The notes beneath the pieces were generated by a model, which saw nothing but the letters and a program-made list of their open reading frames with translations, searched no databases and was not told where the DNA came from. The position numbers and the translations under genes are program-made. Shown here in pieces: positions 13,684 to 26,555 of a stretch of DNA of 64,000 nucleotides (position 1 is the first letter of the stretch; the number at the start of each line of letters is the position of its first letter). Source of the stretch: Brachycybe producta (lineage: Eukaryota; Arthropoda; Diplopoda; Playtdesmida; Andrognathidae); the NCBI GenBank assembly GCA_036925085.1, contig JAUPFP010000007.1, forward strand, positions 6,558,228 through 6,622,227, in the 5' to 3' direction.

Positions 13684-14614
13684 TAATAATTTAATCAAAC
13701 AACTATAATCGCGCCCGTAATTTATTTAACTTTTTCGTGTTTTTATCTTCTGTTCATCAGAAGTAATTTTTTAGAAAGAAATTATTATAAGTAGAAAGGT
13801 CAGAAATGACGTAAAAGTAATTTCATGACGATTATCTTTTTAAAATGGGAATAATTTTCTAATCGATACCAAGTCAAAGTATATCACGTTACAAATAAGC
13901 AGCTGATTCTCGTTCAGCAAAAAAAAAGTATCAAATAACGAAATATAAGTGGATAAGTCTAACTTAACCAAACATAACCATGAATTACGTTCAATTACTT
14001 ATTTACAGCGGGGTACCTACTACATGTATAACGTAGGGTCGGGTCGATTCGAAACTAATACCCCTCTTAAAGTTGTTTGATAACAACCTTCTAGAACTGT
14101 TAATTCTTGTTGTTTGTCACTTGAAATTTGGCTGATAAACGTGAAATTTAATATTTTTTTTAGACGTTCAAACCTATCATAAAACAATATTAATGAACAA
14201 CACGTGCTTGTATATAATTATGTTATTTCTTTACACTTCTAGTTTATAAAAATAACTTCCGATACGTTAAATAAGTGTAGAATATGCCTCGTCTGTAGCC
14301 GGCATTTCGCAATAACGTTCTTCGAGATTTGCATTCAAATTGCACGCAGATCAGTGAAAACCGGAGGTACTATTCGGAGGTATTATTAAACAAAGCATAT
14401 ATGATACTGTATAATGATGCTGCAATTGAACTTGTTTACGTTCAATGTTTGACAGTGCATTTCTATGCGCTACTTTTGAACTTAAATGGTCCCTCTGTCA
14501 CAGGCCCTCTTGAGCTGCTTGCAAAGTAATTATTCATATTCAAATCCATTTCTTGTAGACAAATATAGGGAGATAAAAAATCAAAACACCTTTTTCCGGT
14601 TCTATTCTTAAATG

Positions 14615-14838
14615 CAGTAGAACGTCGATTATCGGAATTTATGTCGGACATGCATAGTTCCGATAATCAAAAGTTCATATAATCAAACTCCAATTAAAAA
14701 AAAGTCGGGAAAAGTAAGAAAAAACCGATTGCAAAAAAAAAACATTTTTTATTTGGAACCATAAGAGTATTTTCCATAAAAATAATTAAAAAGAATTGGT
14801 TCCGATTACCGACAGTTCCGATAATCGACGCTCTACTG
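14615..14838. mobile_element. pogo/Tigger-like MITE
   Basis: CAGTAGAACGTCGATTATCG at the left and CGATAATCGACGCTCTACTG at the right, typical of pogo-type ends; TA follows the right end. It abuts the TA-flanked MITE at 14848. Confidence 0.82.
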
Positions 14839-14847
14839 TAATAATTA

Positions 14848-15153
14848 GGGCTCGGATTTTGATGCAATATCAACCGGACTGTTTCTCAATATGTGGCCCA
14901 AAGTGCCAATTGTGAAGTGAATCTTGTTTAGATAATAAAAAAAACATTGTTCTTTCCAATTAAAAACAATGGTTAGAGGCTAGAACTCTAGTTGACAACT
15001 GATAGTAACCAGACATCTAGCCTCTCTACCCAGCTTTTTTTTATTAGAAAAAAACATAATTGCAGTTGCTCTAATAATGATTACTTCACAGTTGGCTATT
15101 TTGGCCACAAATTGAGAAACATTCCGGTTGATATTGCATCAAAATCCGAGCCC
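14848..15153. mobile_element. TA-flanked MITE, copy 2
   Basis: GGGCTCGGATTTTGATGCAA to TTGCATCAAAATCCGAGCCC, perfect ends with TA on both sides; 306 bp, no coding frame. Same family as 13361-13683. Confidence 0.88.
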
Positions 15154-15230
15154 TAGTAATAAAATGTCCAAATTCAATCAAGACTTAATACATGTAATTG
15201 TTAGTAAAGACCAAATCTGAAGCATAATAT

Positions 15231-15390
15231 GCTTTGTTTCCATTGGGGCGAAAATTTTTAACTTTTTGAAAATGTCAACTGGTGAAAAATTGAACAAACG
15301 TGTCCCCCGCCCCAATTATTATAATAAGCAAAGGACACATTTCTCCTATTTTTGATCAGTTGAAATTTTTCATCACAGTGGAAACAAGGC
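15231..15390. mobile_element. Palindromic element (TTGTTTCCACTGGGG family), copy 1
   Basis: TTTGTTTCCATTGGGGCGAA at the left and CACAGTGGAAACAAGGC at the right; inner TCAACTGGTGAAAAATTG pairs with ATTTTTGATCAGTTGAAAT. Confidence 0.7.
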
Positions 15391-15680
15391 CTAAAAAGTT
15401 TAAATTATTTAGTTCAATCGGGATTATCAAATAATAGAATTTAAAAAAAAAAAAAAAAACTAAAGACTTTCTCTCCGCCTTGAGAACTATTTGAAAAACT
15501 TCTTTTCTTCTTCTCTTTTTTTTTTTTAAAAAAAAAAAGGATCACACATTCGTCGCCTACTTTATCAACAAAAAAAAACCTCACCATAAATAACATTGTT
15601 GAACACAAAGTCTGAAAAGTCATTTGTACTAACTAGAAATAGTGAGAATGTTGTTTGGTGTTCAAGCGTAACTCTTATAT

Positions 15681-15773
<93 letters not shown>

Positions 15774-17266
15774 GACATGAAATGAAGAATAAAAAAGAGG
15801 ACCAGAGAAAAGAAGACAAAAAAAAAAGAAAACTTAATCCTTTAAAGCTTGACCATCTTTGCACTTTCTACTTTGGTTTATTTCGAAATATATATAGGTA
15901 GAAAATTCAACTGAAATGCAAAAAAAAAAAAGGAGGAGACACACACATCGAGAAATAGATCGATCGACGATGAGAGAAAAGACACACGCAAACATAAAGT
16001 AGAAGAAGAACAAAAAAGATGAAAGAAAATAAACAGTAGTTGGAAAGTGTAAAAATCTTTGGCCCCCAATAATATAACAATGAAGTAGGCTATATCAACC
16101 CCTTGTAAACGGGCAATCACACACAACACACACACACACACACACACACAGAACGCCTATATAAATAAATATACAGATAGATGAGTGCAAGACTTGCGTT
16201 GTTAACACTGCAAAAAGTGCAAATAGAGTAAACACAAAACACGAATCAAATGCAAAAAAAAAAGCTGGGAAGGGAGGAAGGGGAGAAGGGGGGGGGGGGG
16301 GCACGAAAATTGCATTGACACTTCAATATAACCTCTATTAAAGTGTGCATACATTTTCATAGGCTCCTTTCTGTATACCCCCATACATAAAGTCAATAAT
16401 ATGGATCCTAGACAATTAAAAGTAATTGCCAACAAATTACCCCTTTTAATCAGCTTCGTAAATTAGGGGACGTCAAAAAACGCATGTATAGGCAATTAAA
16501 TGCAATCGTGTGGCGTTTTTTTTTTTCTTCTTCTTCTTCTGTAAACCAGATTTAGAGAGGAGGAGGAGTTAATAGAGGAGAGAGGAGGGACCCTAAGCCA
16601 CACAAGCAAAGGAAGAAAAAAAAGACGGGCCCTTTTATTTATTTTCTTTCCATCAGGTTTGGATTCATTCCAAATATATATATATAAAAAAAAACAATCC
16701 TGAAATCCATGCAATTGTGCTCATCATTTGCGTGTTTGTTGTTTTGTGCCTCTTGTTTGTGTATTTTTATTATTTTACGGGAGAAAAAAAATTCGGAAGC
16801 AATGTACTTTAGGTGCCAAAATGTATTGCGTGTCTGTGTCAATGTATTACCCCCCTCCGTTTGTATGAATGTGTGTGTAGTATGTTCGCATATCTAGCAT
16901 TTATGTGTAATTCACTAGCAATTATCCATAGCAGACAATGGCATTAGCCAGATGGCGCTCTCGATGTCCTTTCAGAATTTATTTTCACCATAAATTGTAT
17001 TGCTGCTATTTGTACAACCACACACAAAAGTCATCATTAAATTGGTATTGGTTTGATGTCAATTAATCGATGTCAAGTTATAGAAAGAAAGTTATCTCTT
17101 AAGACCAATGGATGTTTTCAACCAAAAACAGTTCCCACGCAAACCACCCTAAGACTTATATATAAATTGTAGTCACAAACACACATTATAATGTATGTGT
17201 CTGTATATACATACATATATATATATATAGACCACCCCTAACTTACCACCAACAAATAACACTATA

Positions 17267-17310
<44 letters not shown>

Positions 17311-17995
17311 CTTTCTCTTGTATTTATATTTATTATATAAAGATGTATTGGAAAAAGAAAAAGAAGAGTTTGCGGAATGATGTTGAAAATCTCTGGAGAT
17401 TTTTCTTCACAGCTCCGCCTTATGGCAATCGCACAACCGACTGAAATGCGCCACACCATTAAATTGTAACCCTCTTTACCTCCCTCCCACCTCCAAACTA
17501 TGGTGCACTATAGATGTGTATAAACACTCTCCATTGCTCCAACACCACTATTTTGGATAGAGAGCGAGCGCAAGATAAAGAGAGTACACTGAAAGAATGA
17601 GAGAGAGAGAGAGAGAGAGAGCATAAATATCGATCACACTGCGCTTTTTCTCTCTTTCCACATACGCTGAAAACAATAATGATCAACAGAAGCCGCCAAA
17701 ACAAGCCATATAAAATCCAAGATTTGCTGTTTTGTCCCCGAACCCACCTTCAAAACCCACACACACCCTCTCATTTATATATATGTGTTCCCATAAACGT
17801 GTGAAAACCAGTAATTCTTTAGAATTACTGGGTAATATGCAAAAAAAAAAGTACCTAATCCAGTTGTTTGGGTCATAAACCAGCAAAATTACTTGATAGC
17901 GTGCTATATTCACTAGTAAATATGCACAATAACTAGATAATGTGTTTAAAATCATATTTTCGGTAGTAAATTTTCACAATTAACAGCGTATAAAA
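15391..17995. other. Microsatellite-rich DNA, no gene recognised
   Basis: Contains CA, TA, GA, poly-A and poly-G tracts; frames here are compositional. Confidence 0.6.
15683..15770. repeat. CA microsatellite
   Basis: About 43 CA units; the His/Thr and Val/Cys frames across it are artefacts. Confidence 0.97.
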
Positions 17996-18580
17996 GGCCC
18001 TTGGCACATAGACCACTTTTTGAACAACCTTGCGTCTTTCCAAAGAAAATACATTGCAACCACAGAGTAAACATAGCCCAACCTTACCTTTGACCTGCAC
18101 AGAATGCCTAAAACATTAAGCAAATCTAGATATTTTATGTTAATTCTGCCAAATTGGCTTTTTGACTTCGACATTGCCTAAAAAGCTGTTAATTAATTGT
18201 GCAAATTTGCAATTTATAAGTGGATTTTAACCAATCGAAGTAGTAACATGACCTTTGTAATCTTGGATCACACATGCGTAGAAAACAAGCACGAAATACA
18301 AATGAGTATCAATTTCTGCTTTCCTTCATGTTTAAGGGATCTCACATATTACAATAGAAAACAATTCAAATTCACATAAAGGAAGAGGTGGAGCTATGAG
18401 TCTGAAAAACGTCTTTTTATTGGCCGATAACATGTATCTTCACGCGTGGCAGAAAACAATTCCACTAGTTTATTCTGCCTATTTACAGCAATGTAGACTG
18501 AAAGTCATTCAAATTAAATAAACGAAAATTCAGTCGCAGTTTTTTTTTTCTTTCTGCACGTGTGATCTTGACTTTATGCA

Positions 18581-18727
18581 CTCGTTACGATCACGCAGCT
18601 AATGCACTGCATACAGCATTAAGATAATGACGTCACCACTATGATGTACCACATTGTACTGTGGTACAAGGCGCAGGCTGTGACGTCATTTTTCTGTGCA
18701 GTGCATTAGCTGCATGATCGTAACGAG
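18581..18727. mobile_element. Palindromic element with about 30-bp ends
   Basis: CTCGTTACGATCACGCAGCT...ACTGCA at the left is mirrored by TGCAGT...GATCGTAACGAG at the right; TGACGTCA twice and a TGTACCAC/GTGGTACA hairpin lie inside. Confidence 0.75.
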
Positions 18728-20092
18728 ACCATTAGAAATCAAATTGGCTTATGTACATTGACTAGTGATTGTGTAAAATAACATTTTATACATTGAAAAC
18801 AAATTTTATGTATAAAAGAAATCCTTTCATTCTCATCTTATTTTTACTTACTTTTTTAACCTTCAGTTCATTTACTATGGTAACAATAATAACAACAACA
18901 ACAACAGCAAAGAAAACTATGACAAAATATATTCACACAACAATAAATAATAATTACCATATTAAGAGATTTATATTTATTTATGCATATATATCTTCAT
19001 GAATCAATGCAAATGATTCGAAGAATTTAATTAATAGAGCGCGATTAGAAGCACCTCTTATATAATTTAAAATGAATCTTTGAAACGACATCTTCAATTG
19101 ATGCCGCAACAAAGACACTTAGAGTGTGACGTCATCCTTGTAGATTACGCAGAAAGAAAGAGAGAGCGAGATCATGCCGTTGTCATAGCAACCTTCTCTC
19201 TTTTTCTGTTAGTTATAATGGCGCGCATGCAGACGCACGCATGCGCAGTTCAATCTTTTCTCATCCTATCTATACGGCATGCATGGTTTTTCTTGCCTAT
19301 TTTTGTTTTGTTTTTTTTCTTCAGAAACCCATCATGTCAAAGTGTCATCTGATCACAATAGAAGAATTTTGTAGGCAGTAGAAATAGGGCAAAAAAAAAG
19401 TACAGAAAACAAACTCCAGATCTATGTTATTTCTTCCATTTTCCACCATTTTTATTTCGTCAGAAAATGAGATGATGGGGAAAATATGCAAAAAAAAAAA
19501 AAAGTTGGCAGATATTTTAAAGTTTTCTTTAATAAAAAAAAGGCAATAAAAAATACAAAATGACACATTTGTGACAAGTTTTTTCTTCTTTTCCTGCTTA
19601 TAAAAAAATCAGCAAAAAAAAATGTTAAACTATTTCATGTTCGCAAGGGCGCTCATGCGCCACATCTATACAACAGCTTCGCAGTTAATGATCGAAGGCT
19701 AAATGATTACTATTTTTGGTAGTTGTAGTGAAGTTCAGACTGCAATATTTACTTTCTTTAGCTTTAAACCTAAGCTTTGCAGTTGCGTTTTTGTAGCTTT
19801 TTATGTTACTGCATTGTAATGCATCTTTAAAAAGCCAACTGCTGCTACTTGCTTTATGAAGCTTCAATTTGGTTTTTGCAATTTGCAACATTGAAATACT
19901 AACTAACCAATCAGATCCCATGAAAATTGGAAAGACAGGTCACCTGATGATGACGTAGCAGCTACGTATCGTTTATGAGGAGGCTTGCAGGTTAGATTTT
20001 GACGCAAATGTGTAGTACAGTAAAGCCCTGCTTTTAGGCAATCTGTTAATATGGCGCTTTTCCGCCCCAAGTGCTCAACAGCTGAGTAAAAC

Positions 20093-20270
20093 ACATTGGC
20101 TCCGCCCTTTTTTATGACGAACGCAACTTCTAATTGGTTGGTTATGTAGTCTGACGTCACTTGCTCCGCCTTTTTCAACGTCGAACCACACAACAAACCA
20201 ATTAGAAGTTGCCGGTCGTCATAAAAAGGCCGGAGCCAACTTGTGTTCGTCCCGATTTCTAAATAACTAT
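20093..20270. mobile_element. Palindromic GC-box MITE, copy D (left end lost)
   Basis: The core is present; the outer left end has decayed. GAGTAAAAC and GCGTAAAAC (8 of 9 equal) flank it. Confidence 0.8.
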
Positions 20271-21553
20271 GCGTAAAACCGACTGACGCCAATTTTTTCG
20301 TCGCTGACTCAGTCTGTTTCCAGCTTTTTTGCGCTCTGTGTCTCTCTGTGTTTTTGGTTACTTTTTAAGGTTAAGTACCCCCGCTTTTCGGTGGAGGTTT
20401 GGCTCCTAACACGCCGTATATGTGGTGCCCTGCTGTAGTGTCTTTGTTGCTTTAAATTTTGCTTGCTTAAAAAGCTTGCTTTAAAGTTGCAGAAAGCAAA
20501 TATTATGCATTCTGACTTTAAATCTTAATATGATAATTTGATGCTTGTTTAGATTACTATTTATTCCAATTTGAGCTTATTCCTTAATCGGCCTGTCTCC
20601 ACATGTTTGTTGCGACCAAAATGAAATACCAATTAATGCACACAATTATTAAAAAATATGCAAAATCACCAATTTAAACAGCAAACCTGCACATTTTTCC
20701 TTTAGTATTTTAGACAAAGTGCAAAATGTCTGAAACAACAAGCCAATATTAAATGTAGTCGCATTATTGGCTAGTTGATGTAAGCATTTTGCACATTGCC
20801 TATTAAATTGATGATTTTGTACTTTGACTGGTAAAACTGTTGAATGACTTGATTTTCTAGTCTGGTAGTAAAATATATTATTATTATTGATACAATGGCA
20901 AAAAGGCACAACCGAAAAGAGAGACATTTTTGAAAGGTTGGATGGTTTTCTAAAAAAAAAAATGCATCGAAGAAAACTGATTTGCCTGTTTCCATTGGGA
21001 CAACAAACGTCAGAAGAAAAAGAAGAAAAAAAGGAACATTTTTTTTCTTAGTTTTTTTCATCTGAAATTTGCATCTTGCCTTCTCTTTAAAGTAATCAAT
21101 GGTTATTTTATTCGCAGCAGAACATCTAAAGAAAATGTAATGCAAATGACAGACAACGAAGCTCCTTCCATAAATAAGTTTATTTCATTGGAGGAGAGAA
21201 CTTCTCATCTAAAATGATGGAATATCCATTAGATAGATAGATATACATATATTCAGAAAAAAAAAAGTAGAAAAAAAGGACTTTTTCAACAGAAAGAAGC
21301 AAAAGTTTTACATAAGAATTTCATTTCGAGTTTTGAAGCCAATTGTAGGATACATTTACATTGTATGAGTGCAATAACATGTACGCATCTTTATCCGCAT
21401 GCGTGTATTGATGTGCATATATACGCCAACATACAAATTTGTATGCGTTCTCTGTGCTCAGATTTGGCCTGTTCCACACGACGCGGATACACTTTTGACA
21501 TCTTTTCTATTTATAAGAATGCAAGTAGATCATTTATTTTGTCCGTGTAGCGT

Positions 21554-21810
21554 TAGATGGCGCCACTAGCCCTCCTCCCAAATAGAACTGTACTAACACT
21601 CTTCAACTCATGTCTCACCTTCCTTTTTTCACGTGTTCTCTTCACTTAGAATCTATGTGTTCTGGGTGAGTTTGTCACGTGCTGATAATTAAGGACGCTT
21701 TTAGAGCTAAAAGACATTCTATTTCAACTAATTGACGAGTGTAGTTTGCCACCTATGGAGGTTGCATGCGCCATCTATACACAAGTATTTTTTCTATAGA
21801 GCCCTCTTAA
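21554..21810 (-). repeat. About 300-bp dispersed repeat, copy 2 (inverted)
   Basis: Begins AGATGGCGCCACTAG and ends GAGCCCTCTTAA; TCACGTGCTGATAAT and CACGTGTTCTCTTCACTT match copy 1 on the other strand. Confidence 0.8.
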
Positions 21811-22974
21811 GCTAAGGTCTCTACACATGCTGAAAAATAACTGCTGAAAAAACAAACGAAAACGTTTTATATTTTACGTTGCTGTTACTACTTTCTGTGA
21901 CATACAAGTAATCCCACTTGCACAACGAAAAACTTGAACAGAAAACATAAAAAAGCTCCCTCTATTGGTAAGAAGAGACAAATAAACACATGAGCACATT
22001 CAAGAAATTTTGGAGGATAAGAGTGCGCGGCACACTAGTGACCCTTTGCCGGGACAACATTTCTGGGAACCCTTTACTATCGGTTGCTTTTTTCAAAAGA
22101 AACCGTAAACTGAAGTTCGTTTTTTCAGCTCGTTTTCAGTTGTCGTAGTTTTCGTTTTACGTTTTTCGTTTTTACGTCTTGTTTACTGTATTGACGTTTT
22201 ATGCATGTGAGATCCTAGCTAAATTTAAACCGTGTGCACGCGATTCTAAAATAAATGTAGAAAGATTTTAATTTTGTAGGAGCACGTATAGGATAATTTC
22301 ATGTTGGAATTCCGTGCAAAAAATTCAATATGAAAATATATGACAAGTTCACGCATCGTTTGAAACCGGCCTCAGTAATATGACGAGAGTCTGTCTTACG
22401 TGGTTTTTTTTTGTTTTCTATGAAAATGTTACTAGTAAAGATGGATTATATTTGAATTTGAAATATGAAGAAAATGGAAGAAAAACTGTCAAAAAAAATC
22501 AATGGAGTATAACAAAGAATGCTCGACAAATATGAAGAAGAAGAAAAAAGAGACGAAAAAGAAAACACTTTCGTCCATACATTTATATTCTATCTTCCAA
22601 AAAAAAAAAAAAAAAAAACAGTGCAACAAAAAAAATCTCAAAAAAATATTTTTCTGTTTCAAAAATATTCTAACCCATCAAAATTTCCTCCCCAAAAAAA
22701 GGCGGTTCAAGATTAATATTCGTAAGAAACACACAGTTTTTCAAAGTGAGAATTCCTCTTCTCATGTTCATCATCACATAATGACAAGCAACAGAGATTT
22801 CACATCAAACAAAATACAACTAACTATTTGAGTTGCTATGGAAACTGTCAAAAAAGAAAACAATTTCATCATGCAAATGGATTTTTTTCTTCTCTCTTCT
22901 TCAGATTTTTCTGATTAAATAAGAAACTTTTTTTTTTAAATAAGAAAAGACTAAAAAGCTAGATACACACACAC

Positions 22975-23210
22975 ACTATGAGACTCGGTCTGCAGAAACA
23001 AGTCTCACACAGACACAGTCTGTGATGAAACTTACCTCATAAACAACGAGACCAATGTCTCACACACAATGAGAGCTCAATCAATTTTGTACGGCAGAGT
23101 GAACTATGTGCCCTGAGAGAGTCTATCTCCAGTGATCTGTCAGTTGAAAATGAACAAATACGAGATTTGGTCTTTGGGAAGACGGTTTCTGCAGACCGCG
23201 TCTCATAAGT
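22975..23210. mobile_element. Palindromic element with GAGAC ends
   Basis: CTATGAGACTCGGTCTGCAG at the left pairs with CTGCAGACCGCGTCTCATAAG at the right; repeated GTCTCACAC words inside. Confidence 0.65.
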
Positions 23211-23339
23211 CTATGACTTAATTTTTCAAACACACAAAGGGCGAAACCAACTTCGAATCGCAATGATTTATAATCATTTATTATATCATTTTTACTCAAA
23301 TTCATAAATTGTTTTGTTCAGAAATATTTGAAAACATAA

Positions 23340-23620
23340 TTCACAGTGCACGGGGCTTGTTGAACCCATGACCAACAATACTATCGGCCGAGAGCCTGAG
23401 ACACTAACCACTGCACCAACAAGACAAGAGGGGATTAGAGATCTTGTTTTTTCTTACTTTTGAGACTTTTATAAAAACAGTTTAAAAAGTGAAAACACCC
23501 CCCCCCCCCCCCTCTTGTGTTGTTGGTGCCTGGTTAGTCTCTCAGACTCTCGGCCGATAGTATTGTTGGTCATGGGTTCAATTCCCGTGCAGTGTGAATT
23601 ATATTTTGAAATATTTCAGA
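23340..23620. repeat. Fold-back pair of tRNA-like sequences
   Basis: The right arm (23511-23620) reads TTGGTGCCTGGTTAGTCTC, then GGTCATGGGTTCAATTCCC: an A-box-like and a B-box-like pol III element at tRNA-like spacing. The left arm (23340-23430) is the same sequence on the other strand (GTGCAGTGGTTAGTG...GGGTTCAA). A C run of about 16 and AT-rich DNA separate them. A tRNA-derived SINE in inverted duplicate is the simplest reading. No intact cloverleaf was found. Confidence 0.65.
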
Positions 23621-23705
23621 AAGTAATGGACAAACAAATTATGAAGTTAAATAAAATCGGGTAAAAAAAGGCTGGTTTCGCAGCGCGATGGAGATGAACA
23701 TTTTC

Positions 23706-23903
23706 ACAGACAAATAAAGACAGAGAGATACAGTTGTTTGCCCCGCCCTTTTATGAGCGTCAGACCAAACATCAACCAATTGGAAATTGAAAAGGGCGGG
23801 GCATGTGACATCAAACCATAAAACAAACCAATTAGAAGTTGCCATTCCTCAGAAAAGGTGCGGTGCAAACGACTGTATCTTACTACTGTCTTTACTTGCC
23901 GGT
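23706..23903. mobile_element. Divergent GC-box MITE, copy E
   Basis: Long outer arms (left ACAGACAAATAAAGACAGAG, mirrored at the right end) enclose TTTGCCCCGCCCTTTTATGA and a GGGCGGGGCATG centre. ACATTTTC flanks both ends (23698-23705 and 23904-23911). It appears to sit inside the 21-bp minisatellite that follows. Confidence 0.78.
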
Positions 23904-23904
23904 A

Positions 23905-23988
23905 CATTTTCAAGCCGAAGATGGACATTTCGAAACCGAAGACGAACATTTTCAAGCTGAAAACAAACATTTTCAAGCTGAAGATGAA
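23905..23988. repeat. 21-bp minisatellite, four units
   Basis: Four units of the form CATTTTCAAGCTGAAGATGAA, differing at a few sites. The period is a multiple of three, which makes repetitive open frames on both strands; these are not taken as genes. Confidence 0.75.
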
Positions 23989-24021
23989 AAATATTTTGTC
24001 ATGAAAGTTTCTCGACATTAA

Positions 24022-26555
24022 GCTTGTGCATTTATTTATGAGACGAAGATGCCATTTTTGACTAAAACTGAATGTTTTGTTAAGCTGAAATATATGATTC
24101 CATTAGATATTTCTGGTTGTTGTAGCTGACAACCTAGTGATGTCATCCTCACATGATTGCCATCAGCCAACAGGAACGTAAAAACGGCATTATTGGCACG
24201 CAAATAATTCTCATATGAAAGCACATGAAATCAACCTTATGTATTAAAATAAATTCATTGCGGCGCTTTGAACTTAATTTTATGTGAACTGAAAAGCTGA
24301 GATGGCTGAAGATGACTTGAGTACAACAATAGCTAAAAGGCTTTACTGATGATCAGAGCTAAGCTTCAGAAAAACTGGTTTCATCTTCAGTGCGTTACTA
24401 AACCAGCCTTTTTACAACTTGAACAACGTTAAGTTTCTTAAAATTTGCTCTAGGTGTCATTAAATACGATTGATTGTTCAAGATCAACCCGTGCCACAGA
24501 AACTCCATCCTTCAGTTATTTAAGTTTGTAATAAGGTGTTATTTCTAGCCAATATTTAAATAGAAGACGAAATAGTTAAGTAAGTAAAAAAGATCTTTTC
24601 TTCAACTCTCTCTTTCTCTACAAATATCATCACACACCACAATTCACCCATTTCCGTCGTCTTTTTTCTCCCTCCCCACTTTAAATAAAGAAATGCTCAG
24701 CTTAAAACCAAACATTATTCTAATTGCACTGACACCCACACAAGACATAATTCAAATAAACGTCTCAACAACTGAACTGAACTGAACCAAGAGACGAAAA
24801 ACGAAGAAGATACAATTGCAAAATGCAAACAATGAACAAAAGGCAAATCAAATTAATAAGATACAAAAAAAAAGAAAGATTTCGACCTATATTACTTTGG
24901 CATTTGAAATTGTTTGCAATCATTATCTTTTTCTCTTCTTCTTCTTCTTCTTTTTGAGCTATACACATTAATTTAGAAAATACATAATACAAAAGAAACA
25001 ACACATCATCGTCAGAAGTAAAAGACTTCAATGTTTGCAACAAAAATGCATCTTCTATATTATAATATGTAGAACTTAAAATGAAAAAAGAATAAAATGA
25101 GAGATTCCCTTTCTCTCTCTCTCTCCTCTCTATTTCTATTATAATCTCTTTCTTTATATCTTATCTGTATATATCTCTCTCTCTCTTTCAGTGGCGAAGA
25201 AAGAATGAAAGAAAATAAGACCATCTTTTATTCTCTTTATTAGTATTAAAAGGAATTGGTGTTCAGATTGACTCAGAAAACCCGTCCCAAATTAGAACGA
25301 TTTATTGACCAATTATTACAACAAAAGATTCAAATGACAATAAAAGACAAGAAGACACTGGAAATAACTTTATTCTGGACACAATACGAACTGTGTGTGC
25401 CGTACCAAGAGATGTCACCGGTTAGCCAATTACTGGAACTGATACAACTGGTCCACCAGTATAGGTCTAACTGATAAGAACTGGGAGGGGGGGGAAGGGG
25501 TCCGAACCGAATAGATTCGGTTCTACCCTTTGCCACCTCTAAATAATGTGCTGTGCGCAAATCTGCTAATGCATATTGGGAACTGGTTCGTCAAGATCCA
25601 CGACCTGATAAGAACCAGTTTTCAAAAAAAATCGCAAACCGTGAACCGATTAAATCGGTTCCGAACCGAGTAGAAACCGTTCGGTTCCCATTGCCACCTC
25701 TAACTCGTTTGATACAAACGCGTTAGCAAAAAAGTGTAGACCTACGACTTTTCTACTAAAAAAAACTAGTTCGGGACTAGGGTTTACTTGAGTTTTGCAA
25801 TAACCAGGTTTTTGTCCAAAAAACGCATTTTTCAGATTTCCTTGAAAAGTGACGATCTGATCAGCACAGAGAGAACGCACTAATTTGATCTCTACCAGTG
25901 AAGATCCAGGTCTCTCTTTTATGCTATTCACAAACGGATCACATCAGATTCTGGCGATTCTGAACGTAGCATAACAAAACGAATGCACGAGTTATGTTAC
26001 ACGCAGATCTGACAAGTCACAAATCCCGTTAACTTCTTCGGCTCGACGACTAGGCCAGAAAATCTAGACTGACAAAACGGATATTTGTAGCCCATTCAGG
26101 GCCGGATAAATTGATCAAGTTCACCTGTCAAGTCTAGAAGCCAGCCATCCGTCCTATTTTTCCAAACTAACTTAACTGAGATTTCCATAACTAACATAAT
26201 ATTCCAACCTTGAATGACTTCCGTTTTTATAATATTTGCATTTCTCAAGTTTTACTCCATGAAATTAGGACCCACTATTATTATTTATACAAGGTGAAAT
26301 GTGAAGAAAAAAAAGACAAAACAAATCTGAAAGAGGGAGGGAGGGGGCTGAAAGAAGAGGGGGAAAAAACAAAATACGTGATGTGAACGCTAAGAAGTTA
26401 AGAATGGAGGCAACAAAAAAAACCATCCACACTTCACCCACACTATTTAGAAAAAGGAGGGTTAGAGAGTCAATTGAAACACGGTGAAGTAACCACTTCG
26501 CCGCCCTTTATTTCGAAGCTTACTCTCTCATTTCGTCGCAACAGCTATCATGAAG
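24022..26555. other. No confirmed gene
   Basis: Holds the unassigned frame at 25256-25474 and two related GTTCGGTTC...TTGCCACCTCTAA segments ending at about 25542 and 25703, probably ends of a hAT-like repeat. Confidence 0.5.
25256..25474 (+). other. Unassigned open frame of about 70 codons, possible last exon
   Basis: The frame reads with plausible codon use (for example PKLERFIDQLLQQK and WTQYELCVPYQEMSP, then LLELIQLVHQY) and ends in TGA at 25472-25474. It has no simple-repeat bias, unlike most frames nearby. A weak acceptor TTCAG lies at 25262-25266. I do not recognise the protein, no partner exon was found, and it may be chance. Confidence 0.2.

Larger units (their letters stand above)
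18728..22974. other. No gene recognised outside the listed elements
   Basis: AT-rich DNA. At 19215-19255 GCGCGCATGCAGACGCACGC and GCATGCGCAGT are NRF1-like, but no gene start is evident. Confidence 0.5.

Noticed and set aside
15683-15770. CRISPR-like or other prokaryotic repeat arrays
   Set aside because: No spaced direct repeats were seen; the genome is eukaryotic and the arrays are microsatellites or minisatellites.
15596-15901. Frames with long His-Thr or Val-Cys runs
   Set aside because: They are the CA microsatellite read in different frames.
19903-20292. 129-codon minus-strand frame
   Set aside because: Most of it is MITE copy D; the same peptide words recur in frames at copies A, C and G.
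23120-23640. A functional tRNA gene in the tRNA-like arms
   Set aside because: A- and B-box-like words are there, but I could not form an acceptor stem or cloverleaf.
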